Assembly: GCA_947570135.1 (NCBI GenBank)
Contig: CANOTP010000004.1
Coordinates: 1-64,000 of the forward strand
Source: an uncultured Candidatus Melainabacteria bacterium
Lineage (GTDB): Bacteria > Cyanobacteriota > Vampirovibrionia > Gastranaerophilales > Gastranaerophilaceae
Length of the DNA stretch: 64,000 bases
Direction: 5' to 3'
Part shown: piece by piece, positions 50,044 through 57,948 of the stretch
Position numbering within the stretch: the first letter of the stretch is position 1
How the letters are laid out: the number at the start of each line of letters is the position of its first letter
The notes under the pieces: model-generated
Seen by the model: the letters and a program-made list of their open reading frames with translations, nothing else
The model's database searches: none
Told to the model about the DNA's origin: nothing
Program-made: the position numbers and the translations under genes

Positions 50044-51816
50044 ATGAACGATAAAGAGATTGATAAAATATATAAGTTAATAGATTCAGAGCAGTACGAG
50101 GAAGCAAAAGTCGTTATAGAAGATGTTTTAAAAGCAGATTCATCTGATATTGAGGCTCAAAAGTTACTTGCGCTTTGTTATGTAAACCTTGAAAAATATG
50201 ATAATGCCAGAACAATTCTTGAAGATGTTGTTAAATATTCTCAAGATGATGCGCTGAGTTGGTTTTATCTTGGCTGCTGTTATGATAATTCGGGTGATTT
50301 AATTTCAGCTAAACACGCTTATCTTAAGGTTCTGGAGTTAAGGCCAGAGTATTTGGATGCTTATACAAGTCTTTCTATTGCATATATTAAAATGGAAGAC
50401 TACGATAATGCTATAGCAACAGGTAAAAAAGCGCTTGAAATTGCAGGCGGGGATGATTATTCGATATATTACATCTTAGGTACTGCGTGTATGGCAGGTA
50501 AAAAGTTTGAAGAAAGTATTGAATATATTGAAAAAGCTATTTCTATTGAACCAAATAACCTGCAGCTTTATAATAATTTGGGCACTTCATACTTAACTGT
50601 CGGCAATCTTGAAAAGTCCCGCGAAGCTTATGAAAAGGCTTTAAGTTTAGATGACAGTGATTCGTTGACTTATTTTAATATCGCGTCAATCCTTCAATTA
50701 CAAAACAAACATAAAGAAGCTTGCGATTATTTTGCAAAGGCTAACGAGTATGAACCTGAAGAAGACAGTTATATTGTTGCTTGGGCTCTGTCGGAAGTTA
50801 AGGCCGGAATGTTTAAAGAAGCTATTGAGCATTATAAATATTTAGCCTCTGTTTATCCGCAGAAACCGAATTATAAATATAATCTTGCCTGCTGCTATCA
50901 AGTTGTCGGGGAATACGAGATTGCTATTTATTTGTTAAAACAGCTTGTTGTTTTAAATCCGAAAGCAACAAATATATTAAAGAAATTGGCAGGTGTTTAT
51001 ATTGATATCGGTCAGTATACAAATGCAAAAGAGATTTATGAAAAAATTATTAAACAAGGTTCTGTATCGTTTGAACTTTATTACGAGTTAGCGCAATTGT
51101 GTGTAAAAACAGATGATATAGACAGAGCCGAGCAAATTTTGAAAAAAGTTTGCGGGCTTAATCCTACATTTGCAAGAGCTCATAAGGATTTAGGTGTAAT
51201 TTATCTTAATAAGAGATTATTTGATTACGCTAAAGACGAGTTTGAAAAAGCATACGAACTTGAGCCTGAAAATGTTTCAATAATTGTTGAATACGCAAAT
51301 TATCTTCATTCTACATCTGATTTTGAAAAAGCTGATGAATATTATCAAAAAGCACTTGATATTGAACCCGAACACTCTAGCGCGTTAGCTTTTTCAGCAT
51401 TAAATAAAACACATCTTCATCAAATTGATATTGCAAAAGAACAAATTACGAGAGTTCTTGATAAAATTTCAGGTTCTGCGTTTTTGTTGTTCATTGCAGG
51501 AAGGATTTATCATCTGTCAGGAGATTACGAAAACGCTAAGATGTATTTGATAAAGGCATACGAATTAGAAAAATTACCTGATGTTCAAAATTTACTGGGA
51601 TTATGTTACTACGAGCTCGGAAATTACGAACAAGCAAAGACAATATTTTTAAATATGCTTGAAAAAACTCCTATGAACGTTAATATATTACTAAATGTTG
51701 CGAAGTGTTTTGATAAACTTGGTGATACAGAAAAAGCCTTGGAGTATGCGGAAAAGACGGTAAATTTGTTTGCTGAATGTGAAGAAGCACAGGTACTTAT
51801 AAGAAAACTTTCTTAA
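50044..51816 (+). CDS. Large tetratricopeptide repeat protein
   Basis: A 590-residue protein made almost wholly of TPR units (about 15 helical pairs) with the usual A-x-x-x-Y/F-E-K-A pattern, for example YNNLGTSYLTVGNLEKSREA and YEKALSLDD. There is no signal peptide, so it is probably a cytoplasmic scaffold; partners are unknown. The ATG at 50044 is taken rather than a frame opening at 50005, because the -10 box lies six bases before it. Confidence 0.88.
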   Translation: MNDKEIDKIYKLIDSEQYEEAKVVIEDVLKADSSDIEAQKLLALCYVNLEKYDNARTILEDVVKYSQDDALSWFYLGCCYDNSGDLISAKHAYLKVLELRPEYLDAYTSLSIAYIKMEDYDNAIATGKKALEIAGGDDYSIYYILGTACMAGKKFEESIEYIEKAISIEPNNLQLYNNLGTSYLTVGNLEKSREAYEKALSLDDSDSLTYFNIASILQLQNKHKEACDYFAKANEYEPEEDSYIVAWALSEVKAGMFKEAIEHYKYLASVYPQKPNYKYNLACCYQVVGEYEIAIYLLKQLVVLNPKATNILKKLAGVYIDIGQYTNAKEIYEKIIKQGSVSFELYYELAQLCVKTDDIDRAEQILKKVCGLNPTFARAHKDLGVIYLNKRLFDYAKDEFEKAYELEPENVSIIVEYANYLHSTSDFEKADEYYQKALDIEPEHSSALAFSALNKTHLHQIDIAKEQITRVLDKISGSAFLLFIAGRIYHLSGDYENAKMYLIKAYELEKLPDVQNLLGLCYYELGNYEQAKTIFLNMLEKTPMNVNILLNVAKCFDKLGDTEKALEYAEKTVNLFAECEEAQVLIRKLS

Positions 51817-51895
51817 GTATATCTATTGCATATCCTTTAATTTAATGGTAAGATATACTTATTGATTTTAAGCAGATTTGTAAGAAAGTAAAAGT

Positions 51896-52156
51896 ATGAA
51901 AAAGATGTATATTGAGGACTTACCTTCTCGAGCGAAGGAAATAGCTCCTCTTTTGTGTCGTGGTCTTAGTAATATTGAAATTGCGAACATGTTATATGTA
52001 AGTCATTATACTGTACGGGCTCACGTTGTAAGAATGATGAAAAACACAGATTCAAAAAACAGAATGGAATTAGCATATAAGTTAGGTGTTTATGATCGAG
52101 AAATGAAGATGCTCTCTTATATAAAGATAAAAGGTAAAGGTAATCACGAAAAGTAA
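51896..52156 (+). CDS. LuxR-type HTH protein
   Basis: An 86-residue protein that is little more than a GerE/LuxR DNA-binding domain: PSRAKEIAPLLCRGLSNIEI, ANMLYVSHYTVRAHVVRMMK (recognition helix T-V-R-A-H), then NRMELAYKLGV. There is no receiver or ligand domain, so it may respond by level or partner. It lies 40 bases before the mlaE gene, which has its own promoter. Confidence 0.83.
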   Translation: MKKMYIEDLPSRAKEIAPLLCRGLSNIEIANMLYVSHYTVRAHVVRMMKNTDSKNRMELAYKLGVYDREMKMLSYIKIKGKGNHEK

Positions 52157-52160
52157 TAAC

Positions 52161-52189
52161 TTTACAGTAGTTGTTCTTTTTTGTATAAT
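52161..52189 (+). promoter_or_regulatory. Strong promoter of mlaEF, leaderless type
   Basis: TTTACA (52161-52166), an exact 17-base spacer and TATAAT (52184-52189), with six bases to ATG at 52196. Transcription should begin at the ATG itself. Confidence 0.7.
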
Positions 52190-52195
52190 CCTGGT

Positions 52196-53005
52196 ATGAT
52201 AACTTTGCAGAAATATTTAAAACAATCGGCAACGTATAAGGTGTTTTCGCATTTTTTACTTGTTTTTGCTGATTTTTTGGATACTTTGGGCAAAATTGCG
52301 CAAATTGGATTTCATGTTTTAAAGTGCATTTTAAAGTTTGAAATCTCGGGTAAAGAATTACTCTCTCAGTGTGACAGGTTTGGTGTGAGTTCATTACCTA
52401 TTACGTTGTCAATTGTGGGGATGACATCTATTATTGTAGCATCTCAGGTTGCGCATGAAATGGTAAAACAAGGCGGTGGAAACTTTGTCGGACTTTTGAT
52501 GACAATACTTATTGTAAGGGAAGTCGGTGCTATTATGTCAGGGTTTGCTATAACTTCAATGATTGGCTCATCTTTAGCGTCTGAACTTGCAACAATGAGG
52601 GTAACCGAGCAGGTTGATGCAGTTGATGTTTTGGGTGTTGACCCTATCAGGTATTTGTTTGTCCCAAGGGTTTTATCAGGTATTATAATGATGCCGTTTG
52701 TGGTAATTGTGGCATCTGTTGTCGGGGTACTGTTAGGGGCCGTTACATCTGATATGTTTGCTGGGTTAACATATAGGGCATATTTTGACTCGGCATGGCT
52801 TGGGTTATATATGAAAGACTTAACAGTTTGCCTTTTGAAAGCTGCTGTATTTGGTGCGACAATTTCTTTAATTAGTTGTACTTGCGGATATTTTGCTTCA
52901 GGCGGCGCGAAAGGTGTCGGTATTGCTACAACTAAGGCTGTTGTCTGGTCATTTATTGCAATAGTTGTTTGGGATATGGTATTTGCGGTTTTATTTTTCT
53001 TTTAA
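52196..53005 (+). CDS. mlaE: MlaE-type lipid ABC transporter permease
   Basis: A 269-residue permease of the MlaE (Ycf63 in plastids) family with five to six helices. MTSIIVASQVAHEM, LVREVGAIMSGF-like IVREVGAIMSGFAITSMIGS and SELATMRVTEQVDAVDVLGV are family signatures. With the ATPase encoded next it would move phospholipids to or from the outer membrane. The MlaD substrate-binding partner is not in the window. The start at 52196 follows the promoter; a frame opening at 52181 overlaps the -10 box. Confidence 0.92.
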   Translation: MITLQKYLKQSATYKVFSHFLLVFADFLDTLGKIAQIGFHVLKCILKFEISGKELLSQCDRFGVSSLPITLSIVGMTSIIVASQVAHEMVKQGGGNFVGLLMTILIVREVGAIMSGFAITSMIGSSLASELATMRVTEQVDAVDVLGVDPIRYLFVPRVLSGIIMMPFVVIVASVVGVLLGAVTSDMFAGLTYRAYFDSAWLGLYMKDLTVCLLKAAVFGATISLISCTCGYFASGGAKGVGIATTKAVVWSFIAIVVWDMVFAVLFFF

Positions 53006-53024
53006 TTCGAGAGAAGGTTTAGTT

Positions 53025-53744
53025 ATGAGTATAGAAGTTAGAAATTTAATAAAAAAGTTTGACGATAGAGTTGTCATAAACGACATATCTTTTAAGGTTG
53101 ATGACGGTGAGGTTTTGGCAATTGTCGGATTTTCGGGATCGGGTAAAAGTACGGTATTAAAACTGATTTGCGGGCTTATTCCTTTTGACAGCGGAGAAGT
53201 TGTCACCTCAGAAGGTGATATTGCTATGGTTTTTCAATATTCGGCGTTGTTTGATTCATTGACTGTTGCCGATAATATTGCTTTTGCGCTCCGTGAAAGA
53301 AAAGATTTAAGGAAAAAGTTTACGGAAAGCGAGATAAAAAAGATAGTATCTCAAAAGTTAGAGCTTGTAGGCTTGAGAGGTATTGAAAATAAGTTCCCGT
53401 CAGAGTTATCGGGCGGTATGCAAAAAAGGGTAAGTTTTGCCCGTGCGATTGTAACCAAACCTAACTCAATTTTGTATGATGAACCGACTGCGGGTTTAGA
53501 TCCGATGTCATCTACGTTAATTGAGGATTATATTGTAAGCTTGAAAAGAGAAATCAATGCGGCATCAATAGTTGTAACCCACCAAATGTCAACTATTACA
53601 AGAACTGCGGATCGTGTTATAATGCTTTATGACGGAAAGATTGTTTTTGAAGGTACTCCGTCCGAATTACTAAAGCAGGAAAACCCTTACACTAAGCAGT
53701 TTGTAACGGCATCATTAGAAGGTCCGATGCAAATGCAGGCGTAA
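53025..53744 (+). CDS. mlaF: MlaF-type lipid ABC transporter ATPase
   Basis: A 239-residue ABC ATPase. Walker A GFSGSGKST is near residue 36, Q-loop in AMVFQYSALFDS near 72, signature ELSGGMQKRV near 128, Walker B ILYDEPTAGLDP near 149 and H-loop VTHQ near 184. GLDPMSS and MQKR are typical of the Mla/TGD3 group. AGAAGG precedes ATG at 53025. It follows mlaE by 19 bases. Confidence 0.93.
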   Translation: MSIEVRNLIKKFDDRVVINDISFKVDDGEVLAIVGFSGSGKSTVLKLICGLIPFDSGEVVTSEGDIAMVFQYSALFDSLTVADNIAFALRERKDLRKKFTESEIKKIVSQKLELVGLRGIENKFPSELSGGMQKRVSFARAIVTKPNSILYDEPTAGLDPMSSTLIEDYIVSLKREINAASIVVTHQMSTITRTADRVIMLYDGKIVFEGTPSELLKQENPYTKQFVTASLEGPMQMQA

Positions 53745-53771
53745 AATAACAAATAAGGAAGTGTAAATATT

Positions 53772-55019
53772 ATGAAAATGGAAAATTTATTTAATGAAGA
53801 AGTAATGGCTTTAGATACATATATAATGGTAAAGCTGAAAGAAAAAACCGCAAAGTTATCAGAATCTTTAACCAAGAAAAACAGAGCTCCGATTTCTTTA
53901 TCTATGGGCGCGCCAACTGCTAACCCGCCTGAAGTTTTGATTGAAAAACTAAAAGAGTTTTTAACGGAAGACAATATTCATACGTATTCTGTAACAAGGG
54001 GCGAGCCGTATTTTAGACAAGCTGTAGCACAGAGAATGAAAGAACGTTTCGGGGTTGAACTTGATGCTGATAAAGAAATTTTCTCGCTTTTGGGTTCAAA
54101 AGATGGTCTTGCTAATTTAATCAGATTTATAACAACACCAAGACATGATGAGTTTGAAAAAGATATTATTCTGGTACCTGACCCGGGGTATGCGTCTTAT
54201 GGGCAAATGGTGCAGTGTTCTGGCGGAAAGGCTTATCCTATCGCATTAACTAAGGAAAACAATTATCAGCCTGATTTAAATGATGTTATCGCAAGACTTG
54301 AAGCTGACGGATATGATAGTGCAAAGGTTAAGGCTGTTGTGATCAATTATCCGAATAATCCTTTGGGAGTATCAGCGACAAGAGAATATGTTCAAAGCGT
54401 TATAGATTTTTGTAAAAAGCGTGATATTTTACTTATCGCAGATGCTGCTTATTGTGATTTATATTTTGATGAAAGTGAAAAACCTTTCAGCGTGTTAGAA
54501 TTAAAAGGCGCAAAATACGTTACGGTAGAGCTTTTCAGCTTGTCAAAGCCTTACGGGATTACAGGCTGGCGTTTAGGGTGGATTTGCGGTAACTCTGATG
54601 TTATCTCGCGTTTTGCGAAAGCTAAATCAACTATTGATAACGGTATATTTAAGGCGCTTCAAAAAGCTTGTGCATACGTTATGACAAGCCCTGAGGGTGA
54701 AGATTATATCAAGCAAGGCAATACAGCTTATCGCCGTAAACAAAATATTATGGTAAAAGGTTTAAAAGAACTCGGTTGGCCGATAGATGAATCAACATTA
54801 CCGAAAACAACTTTTTATCTGTGGATGCCTATCCCAAGAAAATATGATTCTTCTTTCAAGTTCTGTGAAGATTTATTGGAAAAATCAGGTATTGTAGTAG
54901 TCCCGGGGGACGCGTTCGGTAAGTGCGGACAGGGGTATTTCAGGATATCTTTTGTTTGTTCTGATGAAAAGCTTCAGGAAGTTATTGACAGAATGAAATC
55001 AGACGGATTTAAGTATTAG
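53772..55019 (+). CDS. PLP-dependent aminotransferase, class I/II
   Basis: A 415-residue fold-type I aminotransferase. The PLP lysine is in FSLSKPYGITGWRLGW near residue 258, VINYPNNPLGVSA near 192 holds the conserved Asn, DAAYCDLYFD near 222 the Asp/Tyr pair and YFRISFVC near 390 the substrate-binding arginine. The sequence resembles LL-diaminopimelate or aspartate/alanine aminotransferases; which amino acid it uses cannot be decided from motifs alone. Confidence 0.88.
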   Translation: MKMENLFNEEVMALDTYIMVKLKEKTAKLSESLTKKNRAPISLSMGAPTANPPEVLIEKLKEFLTEDNIHTYSVTRGEPYFRQAVAQRMKERFGVELDADKEIFSLLGSKDGLANLIRFITTPRHDEFEKDIILVPDPGYASYGQMVQCSGGKAYPIALTKENNYQPDLNDVIARLEADGYDSAKVKAVVINYPNNPLGVSATREYVQSVIDFCKKRDILLIADAAYCDLYFDESEKPFSVLELKGAKYVTVELFSLSKPYGITGWRLGWICGNSDVISRFAKAKSTIDNGIFKALQKACAYVMTSPEGEDYIKQGNTAYRRKQNIMVKGLKELGWPIDESTLPKTTFYLWMPIPRKYDSSFKFCEDLLEKSGIVVVPGDAFGKCGQGYFRISFVCSDEKLQEVIDRMKSDGFKY

Positions 55020-55021
55020 AT

Positions 55022-55057
55022 AAAAAGAGGCGAAGCCTTAGGCTTCGCCTCTTTTTT
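55022..55057. terminator. Bidirectional terminator between aminotransferase and prepilin
   Basis: AAAAAGAGGCGAAGCC (55022-55037), TTA, GGCTTCGCCTCTTTTTT (55041-55057): perfect arms with A and T runs on either side, between convergent genes. Confidence 0.92.
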
Positions 55058-55070
55058 GAAACATTTACCC

Positions 55071-55700
55071 TTAAAATTTGAACGGATAATCGTCTTTAAA
55101 TTCCCACTGATCGTTTTGCAAAATTTTTGTACACCACTCAGGATCGGATTTACATTTAGTAATCATTTGGGCTCTTGTAGTTCCTGCTGCGGTTTGCCCT
55201 GAGCCGTATGTTCCGAAAAATATTTGATCGTTTCCAAAATGACCTCTTCTGTTAGCTTCGCTAAAACAATATAAAAATCTTTGTCTGTCATAGCCCTGCC
55301 TGTTAGGACCTTTATCTCCGTTTATGTCATAATCAACATCTAAACAAGTTCCGCCTTCTGCACCTGACCAAAAGGTCATAAGTTTCGAGCCGTCTTTAAA
55401 GTAAACCTGACTGTTTCTTATAAATTGGTGTCCCATATACGGATCAACATTTTCCATATACCAATCATAACCTTTGCCTTGAGCAGGTAAAACCATATAT
55501 CTGAACGAACCTTTATCAAGTTCCATATCAAGAACGGCGTTATTCATTTTACTGTAGAAGTTTTTAAGCTTTGCGGTGTATTCTTTTTTTACTCTGCTAT
55601 AGTGAAGAGTTGGGATTGTCATAGCTGCAACAACGCCGACAATTGTCATTGTGAGCAACACCTCCGCCAGTGTAAACCCTGCTTTATTCTTTTTTATCAT
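55071..55700 (-). CDS. Type IV prepilin-like / pseudopilin protein (unpaired)
   Basis: A 209-residue prepilin-like protein starting MIKKNKAGFTLAEVLLTM, with Gly/Phe cleavage site and Glu5. The motif appears as VDYDINGDKGPNRQGYD near residue 125, and a C-terminal cysteine pair as CKSDPEWC. It is the most divergent of the set and has neither HTH partner nor poly-G tract. It is transcribed away from cysK. Confidence 0.88.
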   Translation of the reverse strand: MIKKNKAGFTLAEVLLTMTIVGVVAAMTIPTLHYSRVKKEYTAKLKNFYSKMNNAVLDMELDKGSFRYMVLPAQGKGYDWYMENVDPYMGHQFIRNSQVYFKDGSKLMTFWSGAEGGTCLDVDYDINGDKGPNRQGYDRQRFLYCFSEANRRGHFGNDQIFFGTYGSGQTAAGTTRAQMITKCKSDPEWCTKILQNDQWEFKDDYPFKF

Positions 55701-55801
55701 ATCTTAATTATCCTCTTTCTTATTATAACATATTTTTCATATCACCTCAACAGGTTTTTATGGTGTATAATTATTTTGTAAATTAATTGAGGGTTTTAGT
55801 T

Positions 55802-56725
55802 ATGAATATTGCAGATAATTTAACACAGTTAGTTGGGAATACTCCTATGGTAAAGTTGAATCGTTTAAATACGGGCAAGGCGAAAGTTTACTTAAAGTTA
55901 GAGTATTTTAACCCTGCAAATTCGATAAAAGACCGTGCGGCGCTTCAAATGATACTTGATGCAGAAGCTGACGGACGGATTAAACCTGATACGGTAATTA
56001 TTGAGCCGACAAGCGGAAATACGGGGATAGGTTTAGCAATGGTTTGTGCGATTCGGGGTTACAGGTTAATTCTTACGATGCCTGAATCTATGAGTTTAGA
56101 GCGAAGGATGTTATTATCTGCGTACGGTGCCGAACTTGTATTAATACCTGCAACAGATGGTATGAAAGGTGCTGTAAATAAGGCTGTTGAACTAAGTAAA
56201 CAGTATGAAAACTCCTTCATCCCTTCCCAGTTTGACAATCCGTCAAATCCTAAGGCGCATGTATTAACAACATCAGAAGAAATCTGGAAAGATACAGACG
56301 GAAATGTTGATATTTTGGTCGCAGGAGTCGGAACAGGCGGAACGCTGTCAGGTATTGCAAAGAACTTAAAGTCAAAAAATCCTAAGCTGAAAGTTGTTGC
56401 TGTTGAACCTTTTACCTCTCAGGTTTTAGCGGGAAAAGATGCAGGAGCACATAAAATTCAGGGAATAGGAGCTAATTTTGTACCGAAAAACTATGATTCG
56501 TCACTTGTTGATGAAATAATTCCTGTAAAAAACGAAGATGCGATTGAAATGACAAAACTTCTGCCTAAAAACGAAGGGATTTTATCGGGGATTTCAGGGG
56601 GTGCAAATGTTTGGGCTGCCGTTGAACTTTCAAAACGCCCTGAAAATAAAGGTAAACGTATTGTAACCGTTATTCCTGATTGCGGCGACCATTATTTAAG
56701 TTGCGGAATATTTGGGGAGGGTTAG
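55802..56725 (+). CDS. cysK: Cysteine synthase A (O-acetylserine sulfhydrylase)
   Basis: A 307-residue PLP enzyme making cysteine from O-acetylserine and sulfide. LVGNTPMVKLNRL is near residue 10, the PLP lysine in NSIKDRAA near 40, PTSGNTGIGLA near 67 and the phosphate loop GVGTGGTLSG near 172. Length is typical. ATG at 55802 is preferred to an upstream TTG at 55787. The end GDHYLS is CysK-like; the last residues differ from the standard tail that binds SAT. Confidence 0.94.
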   Translation: MNIADNLTQLVGNTPMVKLNRLNTGKAKVYLKLEYFNPANSIKDRAALQMILDAEADGRIKPDTVIIEPTSGNTGIGLAMVCAIRGYRLILTMPESMSLERRMLLSAYGAELVLIPATDGMKGAVNKAVELSKQYENSFIPSQFDNPSNPKAHVLTTSEEIWKDTDGNVDILVAGVGTGGTLSGIAKNLKSKNPKLKVVAVEPFTSQVLAGKDAGAHKIQGIGANFVPKNYDSSLVDEIIPVKNEDAIEMTKLLPKNEGILSGISGGANVWAAVELSKRPENKGKRIVTVIPDCGDHYLSCGIFGEG

Positions 56726-56727
56726 CC

Positions 56728-57315
56728 TTGCTGTGCGTATTTCAGGGAACATTTAATCCTATACACAACGCTCATATTCGAGTCGGTGAGTTTGTTTTGA
56801 ACACTTATAATCCCGATAAGTTGATTTTTATACCTGCCGCGAATCCGCCGCATAAAATTTCTGACCCTAAATATGCCAAACACCGTTATAATATGGTTGA
56901 GCTTGCCGTTAAAGATTATGAAGGATTTTCGGTTTCAGATATCGAATATAGGCGCGAGGGTAAGTCTTATACTTATTTAACGATATGTGAGCTTCGTAAG
57001 CTCTACAACATAAAAGAGCGGATATTATTTATCATTGGAACTGATGCGTTTGAAAAAATCGAATCCTGGTATGAGTTTGACAAACTTAAGGATTTAGTTA
57101 AATTTATCGTTTTTGTAAGGGAGGACAATTTTAATCCTTCACGTTATGATTATTTAAAATCTCGCGGAGTTGTATTTGAATTTCAGCCGCTTTCGTTTGA
57201 AGATGTTTCCTCAACCGAATTAAGGCAAAAAATCAAAAATAATGAAGATATAAGTTTATACGTAAATAAAAAAGTCGAGGATTATATTAAGGAAAATGGA
57301 TTATACAAAGATTAG
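56728..57315 (+). CDS. nadD: Nicotinate-nucleotide adenylyltransferase
   Basis: A 195-residue NadD joining nicotinate mononucleotide and ATP into deamido-NAD. The nucleotidyltransferase motif GTFNPIHNAHIRVG comes a few residues from the start, IPAANPPHK near 37, IGTDAFEKIESW near 103 and SSTELRQKIKNNEDISLYV near 160 (ISSTxIR). The likely start is TTG at 56728, placed seven bases after GGGGAGGG and two bases after the cysK stop; no ATG fits. It overlaps yqeK by 20 bases. Confidence 0.9.
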   Translation: MLCVFQGTFNPIHNAHIRVGEFVLNTYNPDKLIFIPAANPPHKISDPKYAKHRYNMVELAVKDYEGFSVSDIEYRREGKSYTYLTICELRKLYNIKERILFIIGTDAFEKIESWYEFDKLKDLVKFIVFVREDNFNPSRYDYLKSRGVVFEFQPLSFEDVSSTELRQKIKNNEDISLYVNKKVEDYIKENGLYKD

Positions 57316-57877
57316 TGAAAAAGATTTGTTAAATTGGCTTAAGCAAAACTTGTGCGAAGAACGCTACGAGCATTCAATCGGCACGGCTGAATGTGCAAAA
57401 GAGTTAGCTCAGCGTTTCCGAGTTAACCCTGAAAAGGCTTATATTGCAGGGTTGTTACATGATTGCGCCAAGTGTTTTTCTAACGAGAAATTAATGTCGA
57501 TAATTGATGAGAATTTGACAATAGAAGAAGCTGAAAAGTCTAACCCGAAAACACTGCATGCGCCAGTCAGCGCGTATATTGCAAAAACAGAGTTCGGGGT
57601 AGAAGATGAGGAGATTTTGTCTGCTATCAGGTGGCATACTTTAGGTAAGTTAAATATGAGTGATTTTGAAAAAATTATATTCCTTGCTGATAAAATAGAG
57701 CCGCGAACCCGTGAAAAATGCCATTGTGAGCCGATAAAAGCTCGTCTGGCAGATGAAAACGGACTAAATTCCGCGATGCTTCAGTGTTACAGGCAGACAA
57801 TAAAAAGCTTAATCGACAGGGATTTGAAAATTTGTCCTGCAACAGTCGATATTTACAATTACCTGCAAGGATGTTAA
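57296..57877 (+). CDS. yqeK: YqeK-type HD phosphohydrolase (Ap4A hydrolase)
   Basis: A 193-residue HD-domain protein. Metal ligands lie in RYEHSIGTAECA (His near residue 24), GLLHDCAKCF (HD near 56), HAPVSAYIAK and FLADKIEPRTR. YqeK enzymes hydrolyse diadenosine tetraphosphate symmetrically. nadD-yqeK is a common pair. The usual next gene, rsfS, is absent here. AAGGA precedes ATG inside nadD. Confidence 0.92.
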   Translation: MDYTKISEKDLLNWLKQNLCEERYEHSIGTAECAKELAQRFRVNPEKAYIAGLLHDCAKCFSNEKLMSIIDENLTIEEAEKSNPKTLHAPVSAYIAKTEFGVEDEEILSAIRWHTLGKLNMSDFEKIIFLADKIEPRTREKCHCEPIKARLADENGLNSAMLQCYRQTIKSLIDRDLKICPATVDIYNYLQGC

Positions 57878-57948
57878 CTAACTTAATAAATTGTCATATT
57901 TCTTTATTTTTCATGGTACAATTTTCATAAAAATTAGAGAGGGTAAAG

